A DNA stretch of 64,000 nucleotides from an uncultured Synechococcus sp. (GTDB lineage Bacteria > Cyanobacteriota > Cyanobacteriia > Phormidesmidales > Phormidesmidaceae): positions 33,600 through 97,599 of the forward strand of contig CALDSK010000066.1 of NCBI GenBank assembly GCA_937911865.1, read 5' to 3'. Made by a program: the position numbers and the translations under genes. Shown here piece after piece: positions 1 to 10,844 of the stretch (position 1 is its first letter; each line of letters begins with the position of its first letter). Below the pieces are notes generated by a model that saw only the letters and a program-made list of their open reading frames with translations, did no database searches and had not been told where the DNA came from.

Positions 1-333
1 GTATTTCTGACGAGTCGAATGGATTTTATTACGTTTCATATCGAGCCGTCTAGTCAATCCGGGGTGGTGACACCTTTAAAGAGGCACGAGCGCTACCATA
101 GTAGAATGTCTGTACTCCTTTGACTGTTCTTGTAATTGCTTTTGTCATTGTATGAAGGGGTGTGACGCTCATCCTACCGTTGTGACGCCCTCTAGACTGT
201 CCGTATTAACGGTCAATTTGGTCCTAATTTGACGCCGTAGAAAAGCGATTAAAAAACCGCTTAGAAAAACGGTTCGTATGGCCAGTGGCGTATAGGATGT
301 TGAGAGTTTGTTGATTTGGGAATCTGACTCAAT
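1..333. other. Leader region upstream of ssb, no gene seen
   Basis: No convincing coding frame in either strand. The stretch holds three spaced copies of a TGACGC core (near 161, 181 and 229), and just before the ssb gene a short inverted repeat, AACCG and CGGTT separated by ten bases (about 256-275). These could belong to the ssb promoter or leader, but no promoter elements can be fixed with confidence. Confidence 0.4.
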
Positions 334-696
334 ATGAGTGTGAATATCGTTACGCTGGTTGGCCGAGTAGGCCGTGACCCTGAAGTTCGTTATTTTGAAT
401 CTGGCAACGTGCTTGCCAAGTGTGGGCTGGCCGTTAACCGGCGAGGTAAGAACCGCGATCAGCCTGACTGGTTCAATATCGAGATTTGGGGCAAGACAGC
501 AGAGATTGCGGCGAACTACGTGCGCAAGGGCAGTTTGATTGGTGTGACCGGTCAGCTGAAGCTCGATAGCTGGCAGGATCGCAGCACGGGCGCGATGCGG
601 ACGAGCCCGGTGATTCGAGTGACTCAGCTAGATTTGCTGGGGTCTAAGCGCGACAATGAAGCGCCGATGGCGTATAGCAGTAACGACGAGTTCTAG
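334..696 (+). CDS. ssb: Single-stranded DNA-binding protein
   Basis: Binds single-stranded DNA during replication, repair and recombination. The 120-residue protein is one OB fold: it opens with the family signature NIVTLVGRVGRDPEVRYF, followed by the WFNIEIWGKTAEIAANYV core and the KGSLIGVTGQL strand. It is much shorter than E. coli SSB because the glycine-rich linker is missing, a form common in cyanobacteria. The end, SSNDEF, keeps an acidic tip with a terminal Phe, as in the protein-interaction tail DDDIPF of other SSBs. The gene converges on mfd with only 66 bp between them. The ATG start matches the start of the conserved fold. Confidence 0.93.
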   Translation: MSVNIVTLVGRVGRDPEVRYFESGNVLAKCGLAVNRRGKNRDQPDWFNIEIWGKTAEIAANYVRKGSLIGVTGQLKLDSWQDRSTGAMRTSPVIRVTQLDLLGSKRDNEAPMAYSSNDEF

Positions 697-762
697 ATCC
701 GGCTGCAAATCGCCTGCTTGCCTACCTTGCTCGCCTATCAATGAGACAGGTTGTTAGTGCGT

Positions 763-3700
763 TCAGGGAGTGCTGCCAGCTAAGGCAGGCTCCTTGAGCG
801 CACTTTGCATGTAGCCTAGCCATTCAATCAGGTTTTCGACCTGCTTGTCGGGTTTGAGTGCGCCTAGCCCTCTAACGGTGACTTTCCCGGAGGCGTATAC
901 GAAGCGCGATCGCAAATGCGCCGGTACTTTCTCCACTAGCAGATCCCAGGCTGGCTTTTCCATCGGTGTCTCTAGCAAAATATTCTGCTTACCCTCTGGC
1001 TTAATTCGAGAAAAGCCAAGTGGTTTGGCAATTTGCTTTAGCTCTAATACTTTCACCAGCTGACCGATAGAGGGAGGCAGTGGCCCATAGCGGTCGTTGA
1101 GATCGGCGACTATCTCCATTAGCTCTCGCTTGTCGCTTGAAGAAACCAGCGAGCGATAAGCGCTCATTTTTTGATCGAGATCAGGAATGTAATCTGCTGG
1201 AATGAAGGCTGTTACCTTCAAATCTACTTGTGTTTCATCTACCTGTGGAATTTCTTGACCGCGAATTTCAGCAATGGACTCTTCTAGCATGTCCATATAG
1301 AGATCAAAGCCGATGACTTCCATCTGGCCAGACTGCTGCGCACCTAGCAAGTTACCGATGCCGCGAATTTCCATGTCTCGCATAGCGAGCTGATAGCCAG
1401 AGCCAAGCTGGGTAAATTCTTGAATGGCTCGTAGCCGCTTACGAGCTTTGTCTGAAAGTTTGTTTTGCTTGGGGAAGAGCAGCCAGGCATGGGCTTGGAT
1501 ACCAGAACGTCCAACTCGGCCCCGCAGCTGGTAAAGCTGCGAAAGTCCGAACTTTTGTGAATCTTCAATAATGATCGTGTTGACTCTAGGGATATCTAGG
1601 CCAGATTCGATGATGGTGGTACAAACCATCAGGTCAGCGTCGCCATTGCCAAAGGTCAGCATCGTGGCTTCGAGTTCACCTTCTGGCATTTGACCGTGAG
1701 CGATTCCGATACGGATGCCCGGTACCGCTTCGCGGATTCTCCCGGCGACTTCTTCAATGCCTTCTACCCGCGGGACAACGTAGAAAATTTGTCCCCCACG
1801 GTCTAGCTCTTGGCGAATGGCCGCACGAACTTTTTCAGAATCGTAGGGCGACAGATGCGTTTTGATCGGGCGACGAGAAGGCGGCGGTGTGGTGATTAAG
1901 CTCATCTCTCGTACGCCTGAGAGGGCCATGTAAAGCGTTCGTGGAATTGGCGTGGCGCTGAGTGTAAGCACGTCTACCTGTGCTTTCATGGCTTTAATCT
2001 TTTCTTTTTGGTTGACGCCAAAGCGCTGCTCTTCGTCTACAACCAGAAGTCCGAGATCTTGAAATTTAACGGTTTTACTCAGCAGCTGATGTGTGCCGAC
2101 TACTACGTCGAGTTCACCTGTGGCGAGCCTTTGCAAGATAGCTTTGCGCTCACTGGCCGTGCGGAATCGATTGAGCAGCCCTAGCTGAATAGGATAGGGC
2201 GCGAAGCGTTCTTTGAGCGTGTGATAGTGCTGTTGAGTGAGGATGGTGGTGGGTGCAAGTAGGGCGACCTGTTTACCTGCGGTAACGGCTTTGAAGATAG
2301 CGCGTAGGGCAACTTCTGTTTTGCCAAAGCCAACGTCGCCGCAGACTAGACGATCCATCGGGCGATCGCTCTCCATATCCCTTTTCACATCCTGGGCTGC
2401 TTTTAGCTGATCGGGCGTAGGTGTGTAGGGGAAAGAATCTTCTAGTTCTTGCTGCCAGGGCATATCGGCGGGATAGGTAAAGCCCTGCATCTGTGCTCGT
2501 TTGGCATAGAGCTTGAGCAAATCGATGGCTACTTTTTTGATGGCTTTGCGAGCTTTGCCCTTGGTCTTCTCCCAGGTTTTGCCCGTCATTTTGTTCAGCT
2601 GAGGCTTTTGCTCTACTGACGTGCGATAGCGGGAGAGTGCCCCCATTTGGTCTACTGCTACGCGTAGCAGGCCATCGGCGTACTGAATGACTAGATATTC
2701 GCGGGTTTCGCGATCGACTGTAAGGCTATCGAGCCGAAGGAACTGGCCGATCCCGTGGTTGCGATGGACGACGTAATCCTTGGGTCTAAGTTTGTTGGGA
2801 TCGACCTGCTTAGAGGCTGCCCGGCGACGTTTGCGAACGTAGCTAGGGGTGGCAAGCGTATGCTGCCCAAAGAACTCGCGGTCGGTGACCAGTACGATTC
2901 TAAACGTTGGCAGAATGAAGCCTTCTAGCTCAGCGAGTCCGGAATATTTAACTGCAATAGGAATACGCTGATTTTGCAGCTTATCTATAGCGGGATAGTC
3001 TTTAGGATTGGGGATGAACTGAGCTGGGCAGTCGTGTTCTTGAAGTAGGGAGACGGAGCGGGAAGGCTGAGCGGAAACGAGCCAGGGAGAGAATTTGCGA
3101 TCGCGCTCTTTCTGCAAAATCTCAGCGAGTTTCCCAAACTGATGCGGTAGGGTAGGAACCGGGCGACTGGCCAAATTTAGCCCTACGCCTTCTTCTGAAA
3201 TTTCTGCGAGATCTATTCGCTGAAAGAGATCGATCTCTTCTAAAGCTTCCTTGAACGGACGATGCAGCTTAGGCAATCCTGCCTTTGGCAGCTGTGTTTC
3301 TTCACTTGTTTCAAACGCTGTTTGAGTTTCTTCCCAACGTTCTTCTACCGTTTCTAGCCACCGGTCGGCGTGAGCCTGGCACTGATCGGGTTCGTCGATA
3401 GCGATAACAGTATTGTCAGGCAGATAGTCTAAAAGTGTAGCTGGCTGGTTGAAAGCGAGACCAATGAAGCGGCGGACGCCTTCTATTTTGTGGGTTGCGG
3501 CAAACGTTTCTTTGGCTTCTTCGGTTAACAGACTGTCGAGCAGTTCTTTTTCCTGAAGCGCTTCAGAGATGATAGGACCGTAGTCGGTGGTCGTTAGCAG
3601 AAGCGTTTCGATTTTGTCGAGCGATCGCTGATTGGCCGGATCAAACTCGCGCAGTCGCTCTAGCTCATCGCCAAATAGTTCTAGTCGTACGGGCAGTTCG

Positions 3701-4302
3701 GCTGCGACCGGAAAGACATCAATAATGTCACCACGCTGGCTCCACTGTCCTTCTGTTTCTACCGTAGAGACTTTTTCGTAGCCCAGCTTAGCCAAACTCA
3801 GACCTAAGTCTTTCAGATTTAGCTCCATTCCCAGATTAATTTTCAGACAGTAGGGCCGGAAAGCTTCAAGCGGTGGCAGATGCGGCTGCAAAGCTCGCTC
3901 CGTCGCTACGATTGCCATCGCACCTAGATGCTTTGAGCCAGTCGGCAGACTTTCAGCTTGAGCCTTGCCGTTGATCAGGTCCGAAAGTACCTGAAGCTGA
4001 CCCCAGATCAGTTCTGACTCTGGATCGAACGCGTCGTAGGGCGATGACTCTGAGGTGGGGTAAAACGCAACGGTGCCCCAGCCCATGGCCTCTAGCTGTG
4101 CGGCCCAGCGGCCCGCTTCTTCTAAGGTGGCAGTGATGACAAGTAGAGGGCGTTTTTGATCCTGGGCTAAAGCTGAGGTAACTAAACCTTTCGGTAGTCT
4201 GGGGGCACCGCTGAGCTGAAGGGGTTGCTTTTCTAGTTTTGTGATTAGTTCTTGTCCGAGGCCAGAGCGTGCGATCGCACGAGTAATCGAAGAAAACGCC
4301 AT
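763..4302 (-). CDS. mfd: Transcription-repair coupling factor
   Basis: Removes RNA polymerase stalled at DNA lesions and recruits UvrA for strand-specific excision repair. At 1179 residues it has normal family length. An N-terminal UvrB-like module comes first, then the RNA polymerase-interacting domain (around residue 510, with [12 protein letters not shown]), then a RecG-like superfamily 2 translocase. Visible motifs are Walker [10 protein letters not shown] (near residue 655), the DEEQ box [10 protein letters not shown] (near 755), [11 protein letters not shown] and the Q-x-RGRVGR motif. The C-terminal D7 region is present. The gene reads away from pgi and its start ATG is followed by a conserved-looking N terminus. 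Nothing suggests truncation. Confidence 0.97.
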   Translation of the reverse strand: MAFSSITRAIARSGLGQELITKLEKQPLQLSGAPRLPKGLVTSALAQDQKRPLLVITATLEEAGRWAAQLEAMGWGTVAFYPTSESSPYDAFDPESELIWGQLQVLSDLINGKAQAESLPTGSKHLGAMAIVATERALQPHLPPLEAFRPYCLKINLGMELNLKDLGLSLAKLGYEKVSTVETEGQWSQRGDIIDVFPVAAELPVRLELFGDELERLREFDPANQRSLDKIETLLLTTTDYGPIISEALQEKELLDSLLTEEAKETFAATHKIEGVRRFIGLAFNQPATLLDYLPDNTVIAIDEPDQCQAHADRWLETVEERWEETQTAFETSEETQLPKAGLPKLHRPFKEALEEIDLFQRIDLAEISEEGVGLNLASRPVPTLPHQFGKLAEILQKERDRKFSPWLVSAQPSRSVSLLQEHDCPAQFIPNPKDYPAIDKLQNQRIPIAVKYSGLAELEGFILPTFRIVLVTDREFFGQHTLATPSYVRKRRRAASKQVDPNKLRPKDYVVHRNHGIGQFLRLDSLTVDRETREYLVIQYADGLLRVAVDQMGALSRYRTSVEQKPQLNKMTGKTWEKTKGKARKAIKKVAIDLLKLYAKRAQMQGFTYPADMPWQQELEDSFPYTPTPDQLKAAQDVKRDMESDRPMDRLVCGDVGFGKTEVALRAIFKAVTAGKQVALLAPTTILTQQHYHTLKERFAPYPIQLGLLNRFRTASERKAILQRLATGELDVVVGTHQLLSKTVKFQDLGLLVVDEEQRFGVNQKEKIKAMKAQVDVLTLSATPIPRTLYMALSGVREMSLITTPPPSRRPIKTHLSPYDSEKVRAAIRQELDRGGQIFYVVPRVEGIEEVAGRIREAVPGIRIGIAHGQMPEGELEATMLTFGNGDADLMVCTTIIESGLDIPRVNTIIIEDSQKFGLSQLYQLRGRVGRSGIQAHAWLLFPKQNKLSDKARKRLRAIQEFTQLGSGYQLAMRDMEIRGIGNLLGAQQSGQMEVIGFDLYMDMLEESIAEIRGQEIPQVDETQVDLKVTAFIPADYIPDLDQKMSAYRSLVSSSDKRELMEIVADLNDRYGPLPPSIGQLVKVLELKQIAKPLGFSRIKPEGKQNILLETPMEKPAWDLLVEKVPAHLRSRFVYASGKVTVRGLGALKPDKQVENLIEWLGYMQSALKEPALAGSTP

Positions 4303-4430
4303 GAAAATTCTTGTCGGTTCTTGAGTTCAAATCAACTCAAATAGCAAGTATATATTCTAGGCGGCATCGTCAATTAATATCATCCGGCGTTGGTGATGAT
4401 TAAACTGCGATCGCATCTCTAACGGCGTTA

Positions 4431-4460
4431 AGTGAGTTGGGCTTGCAGGCCCAACCCACT
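4431..4460 (-). terminator. Hairpin downstream of pgi
   Basis: Inverted repeat with arms GTTGGGC (4436-4442) and GCCCAAC (4449-4455), extended past one mismatch by AGTG and CACT, with a six-base loop. It lies 35 bp beyond the pgi stop. There is no U-tract on either strand, so it may be an RNA 3'-end stabiliser rather than a classical intrinsic terminator. Confidence 0.5.
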
Positions 4461-4494
4461 ACGTTAACTACCCTAGACGCGTTAATTAACCTGG

Positions 4495-6081
4495 CTATAT
4501 TGCGGATACTTTTAGTGCTTCAGGATCGTGCGGATCGCCGTCGATTTTGACTGCTCGTCCGTTTGCATTGAGATGACGCATAATTTTGTATACGTTCTCT
4601 ATCTTCTCAGGCGCTCCCATTTTGTCTGCGATTTCTACTAACGTCAGCGGTCCGTTCGCTTCGGCCAGTACTGCTCTTGCCCGGTTTTGAATATCCAACA
4701 CATCCGCGGCAGCTTTCTTACCAGCCTCTACGCCTGGCTGATGGTAAGCGTTGATATTTACCAAGTAGGCATAGATACTGACAGCCCGCTCATATAGGGC
4801 GATCAGTGCGCCTACTGAACGCGGTGTGACATCAGGAACTGTAATTGTGACAGAGTCACGATTGTTCTCGTAAAGGGCGCGGCGAGTGCCCTGTAGTAGG
4901 CCAGAAAGATAGTCGCCTGCGGTAACCTCCGGTTCTACATCGACAGAACTGCCTTCGCGGTCTTTGAGTACTTCAATAAGGGTGGCAAAGAAGTTGGGTA
5001 CGCCTTCTCTTAGCTGCTGTACGTAGGCGTGCTGGTCGGTTGATCCTTTGTTGCCGTATACGGCGATGCCCTGGTAGACCGTGTTGCCGTCGAGGTCTTC
5101 TTCTTTGCCAAGCGATTCCATCACCAGCTGCTGCAAATAGCGACTGAACAGCAGCAGACTGTCTTTGTAGGGCAGTACGACCATGTCTTTCTCGCCTTTG
5201 CCGTCGCCTGAAAAATACCAGGCCAGCGCTAGTAAAGCCGCAGGGTTTTCTTTGAGGCTGTGAACCCGCGTCGCAATGTCCATCTCTTTGGCACCGTCTA
5301 ACATCTCCTGCACATCAACGCCTTGAAGAGCTGCCGGTAGTAGGCCAACCGCAGAGAGTTCGGAGGTTCTGCCACCAATCCAGTCGTACATCGGGAAGGT
5401 GTCAATCCAGCCTTCTGATTTAGCGACACTGTCTAGCTTGCTACCTTCTCCGGTCACGGCGACCGCATATTTAGGAAAGTCGAGTCCAGCTTTTTCGAAG
5501 GCGGCTTTGGCTTCGACCATGCCGTTACGAGTTTCTGGGGTGCCGCCAGATTTTGAGATGACAATGGCTAGAGTGCTTTTGATGCGATCGCCAATTTCTT
5601 CAAACGTGTGGTCAATTCCAGTGGGATCGGTATTGTCAATAAAATGAATGTTGATGTCAGGAGTCGCCGCCGCCAGCGCTTTAGACACGAACTGTGGGCC
5701 CAACGCAGAGCCGCCAATGCCGACAGAAAGGATGTCGGTAAAACGTTCTTCGCCCGGCGGGATAATACTGCCGCTGCGGATCTTGTTTGCGAAGGTTTTG
5801 ACCGATGCTAGCGTTTCAACGATGTTCTTTTTGATTTCTTCTGTAGGGGCAAGCTCGGCGTCTCTTAGCCAGTAGTGACCGACCATACGGCCTTCGTCTG
5901 GATTAGCGATCGCACCTGCTTCCAACTCATCGACTGCCTTGAAGGCCTTTTCAAACTTAGGCGTCAGCTGCTCTACAAACGCGTCATCAAAGCGCATTCG
6001 GCTGACATCCACGTACATGCCTAACCCTTCGTGGTAATAAAGCCAATCTTTATATCTTTTCCAGAGTGCTGCCGCGTCCAT
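4495..6081 (-). CDS. pgi: Glucose-6-phosphate isomerase
   Basis: Interconverts glucose 6-phosphate and fructose 6-phosphate in the cytoplasm, linking glycogen, the oxidative pentose phosphate pathway and glycolysis. The protein has 528 residues, the usual length of the cyanobacterial form. Recognisable segments are the phosphate-binding [14 protein letters not shown], the [11 protein letters not shown] loop, [17 protein letters not shown] and the [16 protein letters not shown] segment near the catalytic region. A hairpin follows the gene. The start [18 protein letters not shown] agrees with cyanobacterial family members. It stands alone between mfd and the divergent ccsA. Confidence 0.96.
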   Translation of the reverse strand: MDAAALWKRYKDWLYYHEGLGMYVDVSRMRFDDAFVEQLTPKFEKAFKAVDELEAGAIANPDEGRMVGHYWLRDAELAPTEEIKKNIVETLASVKTFANKIRSGSIIPPGEERFTDILSVGIGGSALGPQFVSKALAAATPDINIHFIDNTDPTGIDHTFEEIGDRIKSTLAIVISKSGGTPETRNGMVEAKAAFEKAGLDFPKYAVAVTGEGSKLDSVAKSEGWIDTFPMYDWIGGRTSELSAVGLLPAALQGVDVQEMLDGAKEMDIATRVHSLKENPAALLALAWYFSGDGKGEKDMVVLPYKDSLLLFSRYLQQLVMESLGKEEDLDGNTVYQGIAVYGNKGSTDQHAYVQQLREGVPNFFATLIEVLKDREGSSVDVEPEVTAGDYLSGLLQGTRRALYENNRDSVTITVPDVTPRSVGALIALYERAVSIYAYLVNINAYHQPGVEAGKKAAADVLDIQNRARAVLAEANGPLTLVEIADKMGAPEKIENVYKIMRHLNANGRAVKIDGDPHDPEALKVSAI

Positions 6082-6438
6082 TATTATTCTCTCACTGCAT
6101 TTATATAGATGTATCTGTACTTGACTTTGGCACTCGCAACCGTGGCCTGTGCAACAGTTAAGCAGTACGTCCCTCAGTCAATGTATCTAACGCTGTGCGC
6201 TTCAAGTGGCGAAATCCGAAGGAATTTAACATTCTAGAAAGCATTGGTTTCACAGCATTGGTTCTCTTGTGTCGGTAGAATGGTATAGCAAGTTCGATAA
6301 GTGTATTCAAGTAGACTTGCTAAATTACATTTGATGCTAGAAGGCAGACCTCCGGTCGCTTTTATACGCATCAGTGTGGATCTAGACTTAACTAAGAGAC
6401 TTGATCAAACTCTAAAAAATCATTATTACAACAGTTCC

Positions 6439-7503
6439 ATGTTCCTAGCCTTTCCATTAGCCGTACAGAGTACCAGTTTGACGCTCGCAGGCTTAGAAGG
6501 CTGGCTAGATAATGCCGCCTTTGCTGTTTTGTTCGCTGCGATGCTGGCTTACTGGAGCGGTTTAGCCTTCTCGAATGTCAAAGTCATGCCGCTGATTGGC
6601 GGGGTATGCATGGCCGCAGGTAATTTGTGTATGGCTGCGCTGCTAACTGCTCGCTGGATTGAAGGCGGCTATTTCCCGCTCAGCAATCTTTACGAGTCTC
6701 TATTCTTTATTGCTTGGGGGATTACGGCTGTTCACTTTGCAGCTGAGCGGATGAGCGGTAGCCGCTGGATAGGTGCTGTAACCTCTCCGGTGGCAATGGC
6801 GATCGCCGCGTTTGCCGCGCTCACCCTGCCCGACAAGATGCAGGTGTCTGAACCGCTCGTGCCTGCTCTAAAGTCGAACTGGCTGATGATGCATGTGAGC
6901 GTCATGCTAATTAGCTATTCGGCGCTGATGGTGGGTTCTTTAATTGCGATCGCTTTTCTCATTATCACCCGAGGCCAGGCCGTCGAACTCAAGGGCAGCT
7001 CTGTCGGGACCGGCAGTTTTAGAGATCGCAAATATATGCTCAAGCGGGCTGAAAAAGCGACTGCTACAGAGAGTGCAGTTGCTGAGCCTCTATCGTCTGT
7101 GAGCGCAGGCGGTGGAACTGCTTTGTTAGAATCACCGGCTGCTGTGATGGCTTCTACTGCCCAGCCGCTATCTCTACAGCGGTTAACACTAGCCGATACG
7201 TTAGACAACATCAGCTATCGCATCATTGGGTTAGGGTTCCCGCTGCTAACTATTGGCATTATTGCGGGTGCTGTGTGGGCAAATGAGGCATGGGGCTCCT
7301 ACTGGAGCTGGGATCCCAAAGAAACTTGGGCGCTGATTACCTGGCTGGTGTTTGCGGCCTACCTCCACGCTCGCATTACCAAAGGATGGCAAGGCAGACG
7401 ACCTGCCATCCTCGCAGCTTCAGGATTTGTCGTGGTTTGGATTTGTTATCTGGGTGTCAATATTTTGGGTAAAGGCTTACATTGCTATGGCTGGTTCTTC
7501 TAG
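6439..7503 (+). CDS. ccsA: System II cytochrome c assembly protein CcsA (also called CcsB)
   Basis: Polytopic thylakoid or plasma membrane protein that presents haem for covalent attachment to apocytochromes c, working with Ccs1/ResB. The tryptophan-rich WWD signature is clear near the C terminus ([19 protein letters not shown]), followed by a likely haem-ligand His in AAYLHAR. A second His candidate is in LMMHVSVML. About eight hydrophobic segments can be seen, with a long polar loop (around residues 185-255) typical of cyanobacterial members. The open frame extends upstream to a GTG at 6301, but those 46 residues are not hydrophobic or family-like. The ATG at 6439 is therefore preferred, though a TTG at 6478 is also possible. 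Confidence 0.9.
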   Translation: MFLAFPLAVQSTSLTLAGLEGWLDNAAFAVLFAAMLAYWSGLAFSNVKVMPLIGGVCMAAGNLCMAALLTARWIEGGYFPLSNLYESLFFIAWGITAVHFAAERMSGSRWIGAVTSPVAMAIAAFAALTLPDKMQVSEPLVPALKSNWLMMHVSVMLISYSALMVGSLIAIAFLIITRGQAVELKGSSVGTGSFRDRKYMLKRAEKATATESAVAEPLSSVSAGGGTALLESPAAVMASTAQPLSLQRLTLADTLDNISYRIIGLGFPLLTIGIIAGAVWANEAWGSYWSWDPKETWALITWLVFAAYLHARITKGWQGRRPAILAASGFVVVWICYLGVNILGKGLHCYGWFF

Positions 7504-7565
7504 TCAATTTCCCGCTGGGCTAACGCATAGCTGCCTTGTTGGCTCATCTTATTGATTCATTCCAT

Positions 7566-8225
7566 TTATCCGACGCTGGCGAAAAGTGCTTCTATCGGCT
7601 GCGATGTAGCACCTTCGCTAGTAATGATTTCAACTACCTTGTTTTTTGCACTGGGCTGAGTAACGGCTTCTGCACATACCTGTGCTACCTTGCGCCGAGG
7701 AATACTGCCTTCAAATAGCTGGTCAGCTGAAGACATAACAATAGCCTGTGTGTTGTCTTCGTTCTTCAAGCCGCCAGGGCGAACAATCGTGTAAGGAATG
7801 CCGCTCTGCTTAAGATAGTCTTCAGCCTGCTTTTTCCAGTACAGGATGCCCCAGAATAAATTAAGCGGATGAAACAGCTTTGATACGCACATTGAAGACA
7901 CCATCACGAACTGATTGACCTGTGCTGCTTTTGCTGCGTCTACCAGGTTTTTATTGCCTTCGTAGTCCACCTTATAGGGGCCAGTCGGGTCTAGACTAGG
8001 GGCTGCGCCTGTGGCACTTAAGAGCACCTGACAGTCTGTGAGTGCTGCCCGTAGGGTAATGGGCTGCAGAACGTCTCCTTCGACGATGTCGATGCCTTCT
8101 GGCAGTTCCGAGAGTGCTTTCGTGCGATCGCGCACCATCGCCCTGACCGTAATGCCTTTGGCCAGCAGTTCTTCAACAATGCGTCGTCCTGTTTGCCCTG
8201 TTGCCCCCGCAACCAATGCTCTCAT
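7566..8225 (-). CDS. Atypical SDR (NmrA/TIC62-like) NAD(P)-binding protein
   Basis: A 219-residue Rossmann-fold protein with the dinucleotide-binding motif VAGATGQTGRRIV at residues 4-16 and an NAD(P)-phosphate-facing Arg in VRDRTKA. The segment VMVSSMCVS and the later YWKKQAED take the place of the Ser and Tyr-x3-Lys of classical SDRs, and PYTIVRPGGL is typical of the atypical NmrA-like branch. The substrate is not evident. Homologues in cyanobacteria and plastids take part in redox sensing or complex assembly, so a reductase or redox-sensing role is an inference. It converges on ccsA and is divergent from the DUF1997 gene. Confidence 0.85.
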   Translation of the reverse strand: MRALVAGATGQTGRRIVEELLAKGITVRAMVRDRTKALSELPEGIDIVEGDVLQPITLRAALTDCQVLLSATGAAPSLDPTGPYKVDYEGNKNLVDAAKAAQVNQFVMVSSMCVSKLFHPLNLFWGILYWKKQAEDYLKQSGIPYTIVRPGGLKNEDNTQAIVMSSADQLFEGSIPRRKVAQVCAEAVTQPSAKNKVVEIITSEGATSQPIEALFASVG

Positions 8226-8469
8226 AGCTAGTTACCCTCTATAATTTTTGGTGATCTGAGTGTCAATACTCAAACTATAGGCGGATAAGCGTAGCGGTAG
8301 TCACTGTCTAAGGAGACAACAGCTGGCATATTGATCCGTAAATCAACGAAGGCCCTTGGTTATTATCAGTAGTTATTCTTGATGAAGCGTATATTTTGTG
8401 TCCTATCAAGATTGCTTCATACGGACGATAGTTTGCTCTTCTCTTATTTAATTCTTTTTAGCTACTTAT

Positions 8470-9177
8470 ATGCAAATTCCTTCTGACGCGCCATCTCCAC
8501 AGCTAGGCTCCCAATTTCTTAAGGCGGGTGCTAGTCTAATTGAAGGACAAATAGCTTCACAAAAAGACGTTAAGTCTTCTTCAAAAGAAACATTGCACTT
8601 CCAAGGCAACTACATAGGCCATATGGAGATGTATGCAGATGCAGCCAGCGTGGCTCAGTATCTAGATGCTCACCAGGACTGGTTTCATCAATGTGCGCAA
8701 CCGATGGCTGTAGAGCCAATTGGAGACAATGGCTATGGTTTGACGGTGGGCCGGTTTAAGAGCTTAAACCATGAAATTGAGCCTAAGATCGGATTGCACC
8801 TGCTGCCTCAAGAAGAGGGCGTTTATCGGATAGAAACGATTCCTGTCCCTGGCTACGAGCCGGCCGGCTACGATGTTGACTTCAGCGCTTCCATGTCGCT
8901 GTGTGAGGTGGCTGCTACTGATGTGCCCAAAGATGTCTCCATGGACAAAATGACCCATGTAGAGTGGGATCTAAAGTTATCTACTTGGGTAGACGTGCCT
9001 CGGTTTATTCAGGTACTGCCCGATAATTTGGTTAAGGCGTCGGGCGACAAGCTGCTCAATCAGATAGTTCGTCAGGTGTCTAAGCGACTAACCCGTAAAG
9101 TGCAAAAAGAGTTTCATACGTCGCTCGGTTTACCTGTCCCTAGCGAAAACAAAAAGCGCTTTTGGCAGCGCTCTTAA
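8470..9177 (+). CDS. DUF1997 family protein
   Basis: A 235-residue soluble protein of a family found in cyanobacteria and plastids with no assigned function. The conserved core runs from LHFQGNYIGHMEMY (about residue 40) to the basic C-terminal helix RQVSKRLTRKVQKEFH. The pattern of alternating strands with FIQVLPDNLVKASGDKLLNQIV resembles lipid- or cofactor-binding SRPBCC-like folds, but this is a weak inference. The first 35 residues are polar and probably disordered. A strong terminator follows at 9284-9322. Confidence 0.8.
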   Translation: MQIPSDAPSPQLGSQFLKAGASLIEGQIASQKDVKSSSKETLHFQGNYIGHMEMYADAASVAQYLDAHQDWFHQCAQPMAVEPIGDNGYGLTVGRFKSLNHEIEPKIGLHLLPQEEGVYRIETIPVPGYEPAGYDVDFSASMSLCEVAATDVPKDVSMDKMTHVEWDLKLSTWVDVPRFIQVLPDNLVKASGDKLLNQIVRQVSKRLTRKVQKEFHTSLGLPVPSENKKRFWQRS

Positions 9178-9283
9178 GTTAATTATTCGCCACGGCTATT
9201 CGCTACGGTTATTCGCCACAGCTTGTTGGTGACAGAATCACTGGCGACAATCAGACGAATCAATACACAAGACTTTAAAGCAG

Positions 9284-9322
9284 CAGCTACCCGTGAGAAT
9301 AAACAACGGGTGGCTGTTTTTT
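9284..9322 (+). terminator. Rho-independent terminator after the DUF1997 gene
   Basis: Arms CAGCTACCCGT (9284-9294) and ACGGGTGGCTG (9306-9316) form an 11-bp stem with one G-U pair, followed by TTTTTT (9317-9322). The orientation suits the plus-strand DUF1997 gene. Confidence 0.9.
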
Positions 9323-9339
9323 ATTGATCTGAATCTTAT

Positions 9340-9365
9340 CGAGCAAAGCTACCGAGCAAAGCTAT
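9340..9365. repeat. 13-bp tandem duplication across the prolyl aminopeptidase stop codon
   Basis: CGAGCAAAGCTAC at 9340-9352 is followed directly by CGAGCAAAGCTAT at 9353-9365. The TAG stop of the minus-strand gene (9349-9351) lies inside the first copy, so the second copy encodes the last residues of the protein. Confidence 0.9.
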
Positions 9366-10305
9366 CTGTAGCTGTAATCAGCGCATCGATAATGCCGGGC
9401 TCGGTCGCCGAGTGGCCTGCTTCAGCGATGATGAAAAAGTCGGCTTCGGGCCATGCTTGATGTAGCTCCCAGGCAGAGGTCATAGGGCAAACAACATCGT
9501 AGCGGCCTTGAACGATGACGGCCGGAATATGGCGAATGGCCTCTATATTTTCAATTAGCTGGTTAGGATTGCTAAAAAAGCCACCGTTAGTAAAGTAGTG
9601 GCATTCAATTCGTGCGAAGGCATCAGCAAAACTACCCTCGCCAAATCGTGTCATTAGATCAGGATCAGGCACGAGTTTGCTGGTGCTCGCTTCCCAGATA
9701 GACCAGGCCTTAGCGGCGGTTTGTCTGGTCTGAGCATCGTCACTGGTCAATCGCTTGTAATAGGCTGAGACTAAGTCATCTTGCTCCTCTTCTGGAATGG
9801 GTGCTAGGTAGCCTTCCCATGCGTCTGGAAAAATATAGCTGGCTCCCGACTGATAGAACCACTCAATTTCTTTGGGCCTCAGCATGAAGATGCCGCGTAG
9901 AATCAGACCGTTGCACCGTTCAGGATAGGTTTGTGCATAGGCAAGGGCGAGCGTGCTGCCCCAGCTGCCGCCAAAAACGGTCCACTGGTCGATATTGAGA
10001 TGTGATCGCAACTTCTCAATATCCGTCACCAGATCCCAGGTGGTATTGTCGGTTAGTTCCGCGTGGGGCGTACTTTTCCCGCAGCCTCTCTGGTCAAACA
10101 AAATGATGCGCCAGCGAGCCGGATCAAAGAATTGTCGGTACATTGGTACGCTGCCGCCACCAGGGCCACCGTGCAAAAAAACAACGGGCTTCCCTTCAGG
10201 GTTGCCCGCTTCCTCGTAGTAAAGCGTGTGGATAGATGAAACTGGCAGTGTATTTTGAACGTAAGGCTCGATTGGCGGATACAGCTGACGCATAGTCTGA
10301 TGCAT
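9349..10305 (-). CDS. pip: Proline iminopeptidase (prolyl aminopeptidase)
   Basis: Alpha/beta-hydrolase of peptidase family S33 that releases N-terminal proline from peptides in the cytoplasm. The oxyanion segment HGGPGGGSVP, the strand ILFDQRGCGKS, the nucleophile elbow GGSWGSTLALAYA and the catalytic His in IIAEAGHSATEP are all present; the acid is probably in QGRYDVVCP. Length (318 residues) is normal. The start may instead be the fifth codon (ATG at 10293), where family similarity begins, but the first ATG has a better-placed AGG upstream. The last codons overlap a 13-bp tandem duplication. Confidence 0.93.
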   Translation of the reverse strand: MHQTMRQLYPPIEPYVQNTLPVSSIHTLYYEEAGNPEGKPVVFLHGGPGGGSVPMYRQFFDPARWRIILFDQRGCGKSTPHAELTDNTTWDLVTDIEKLRSHLNIDQWTVFGGSWGSTLALAYAQTYPERCNGLILRGIFMLRPKEIEWFYQSGASYIFPDAWEGYLAPIPEEEQDDLVSAYYKRLTSDDAQTRQTAAKAWSIWEASTSKLVPDPDLMTRFGEGSFADAFARIECHYFTNGGFFSNPNQLIENIEAIRHIPAVIVQGRYDVVCPMTSAWELHQAWPEADFFIIAEAGHSATEPGIIDALITATDSFAR

Positions 10306-10357
10306 GGTGTATGGATACCTAGCCGTTGATATCGATAAAATTTCGCCTATTGTGCCA

Positions 10358-10570
10358 TTAGACGCTGAAAAGATTCTGATTTAATTGCTCTGGTGGTCCT
10401 TCTAGCGTGGTTGCTGACCTGACAGAATGCTTTTCCTGTGAAAACCCGAAGACGACTTGCCATTTCCCAGTTTGTGGATCGCGCAAGGATATGAAGGGAT
10501 TTTGCTTTAGGAAAGTTCGACAAGATGCCTGACTTTCTGCATGATTGGTCAACAAATTGGGTTTAGGCAT
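10358..10570 (-). CDS. Small hypothetical protein
   Basis: A 70-residue frame between pip and glgX, on the same strand as pip and 53 bp upstream of it. The middle (FISLRDPQTGKWQVVFGFSQ) looks like real beta-strand protein rather than a shadow frame, and no larger frame competes with it. No family was recognised, and there is no signal peptide or membrane segment. Could be a spurious frame. Confidence 0.45.
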   Translation of the reverse strand: MPKPNLLTNHAESQASCRTFLKQNPFISLRDPQTGKWQVVFGFSQEKHSVRSATTLEGPPEQLNQNLFSV

Positions 10571-10844
10571 TGCACAAACCGTAGAAGCACATCATTTATG
10601 ACACTGAGTATAAAAAAAGACCGTTTTGATTGCTGTGATTTCGATCGGTCAGCGCGCGGCTACCCATTAATTGAAAGAAGGCTAAGGGCAGGCTGCCTGT
10701 TTATCTGTCTCTGTAGCTGGTTCTACGGCTGACTCTGCTGGTTGTTAGTCTTAGCTACTTTGGGTAGGGCAATTTCTTGGTACGGTTGCAAGGGAAAGGG
10801 CATCCCACCATGTTGCCTTTGTTTACGCTTTGGGGTTTGCACGC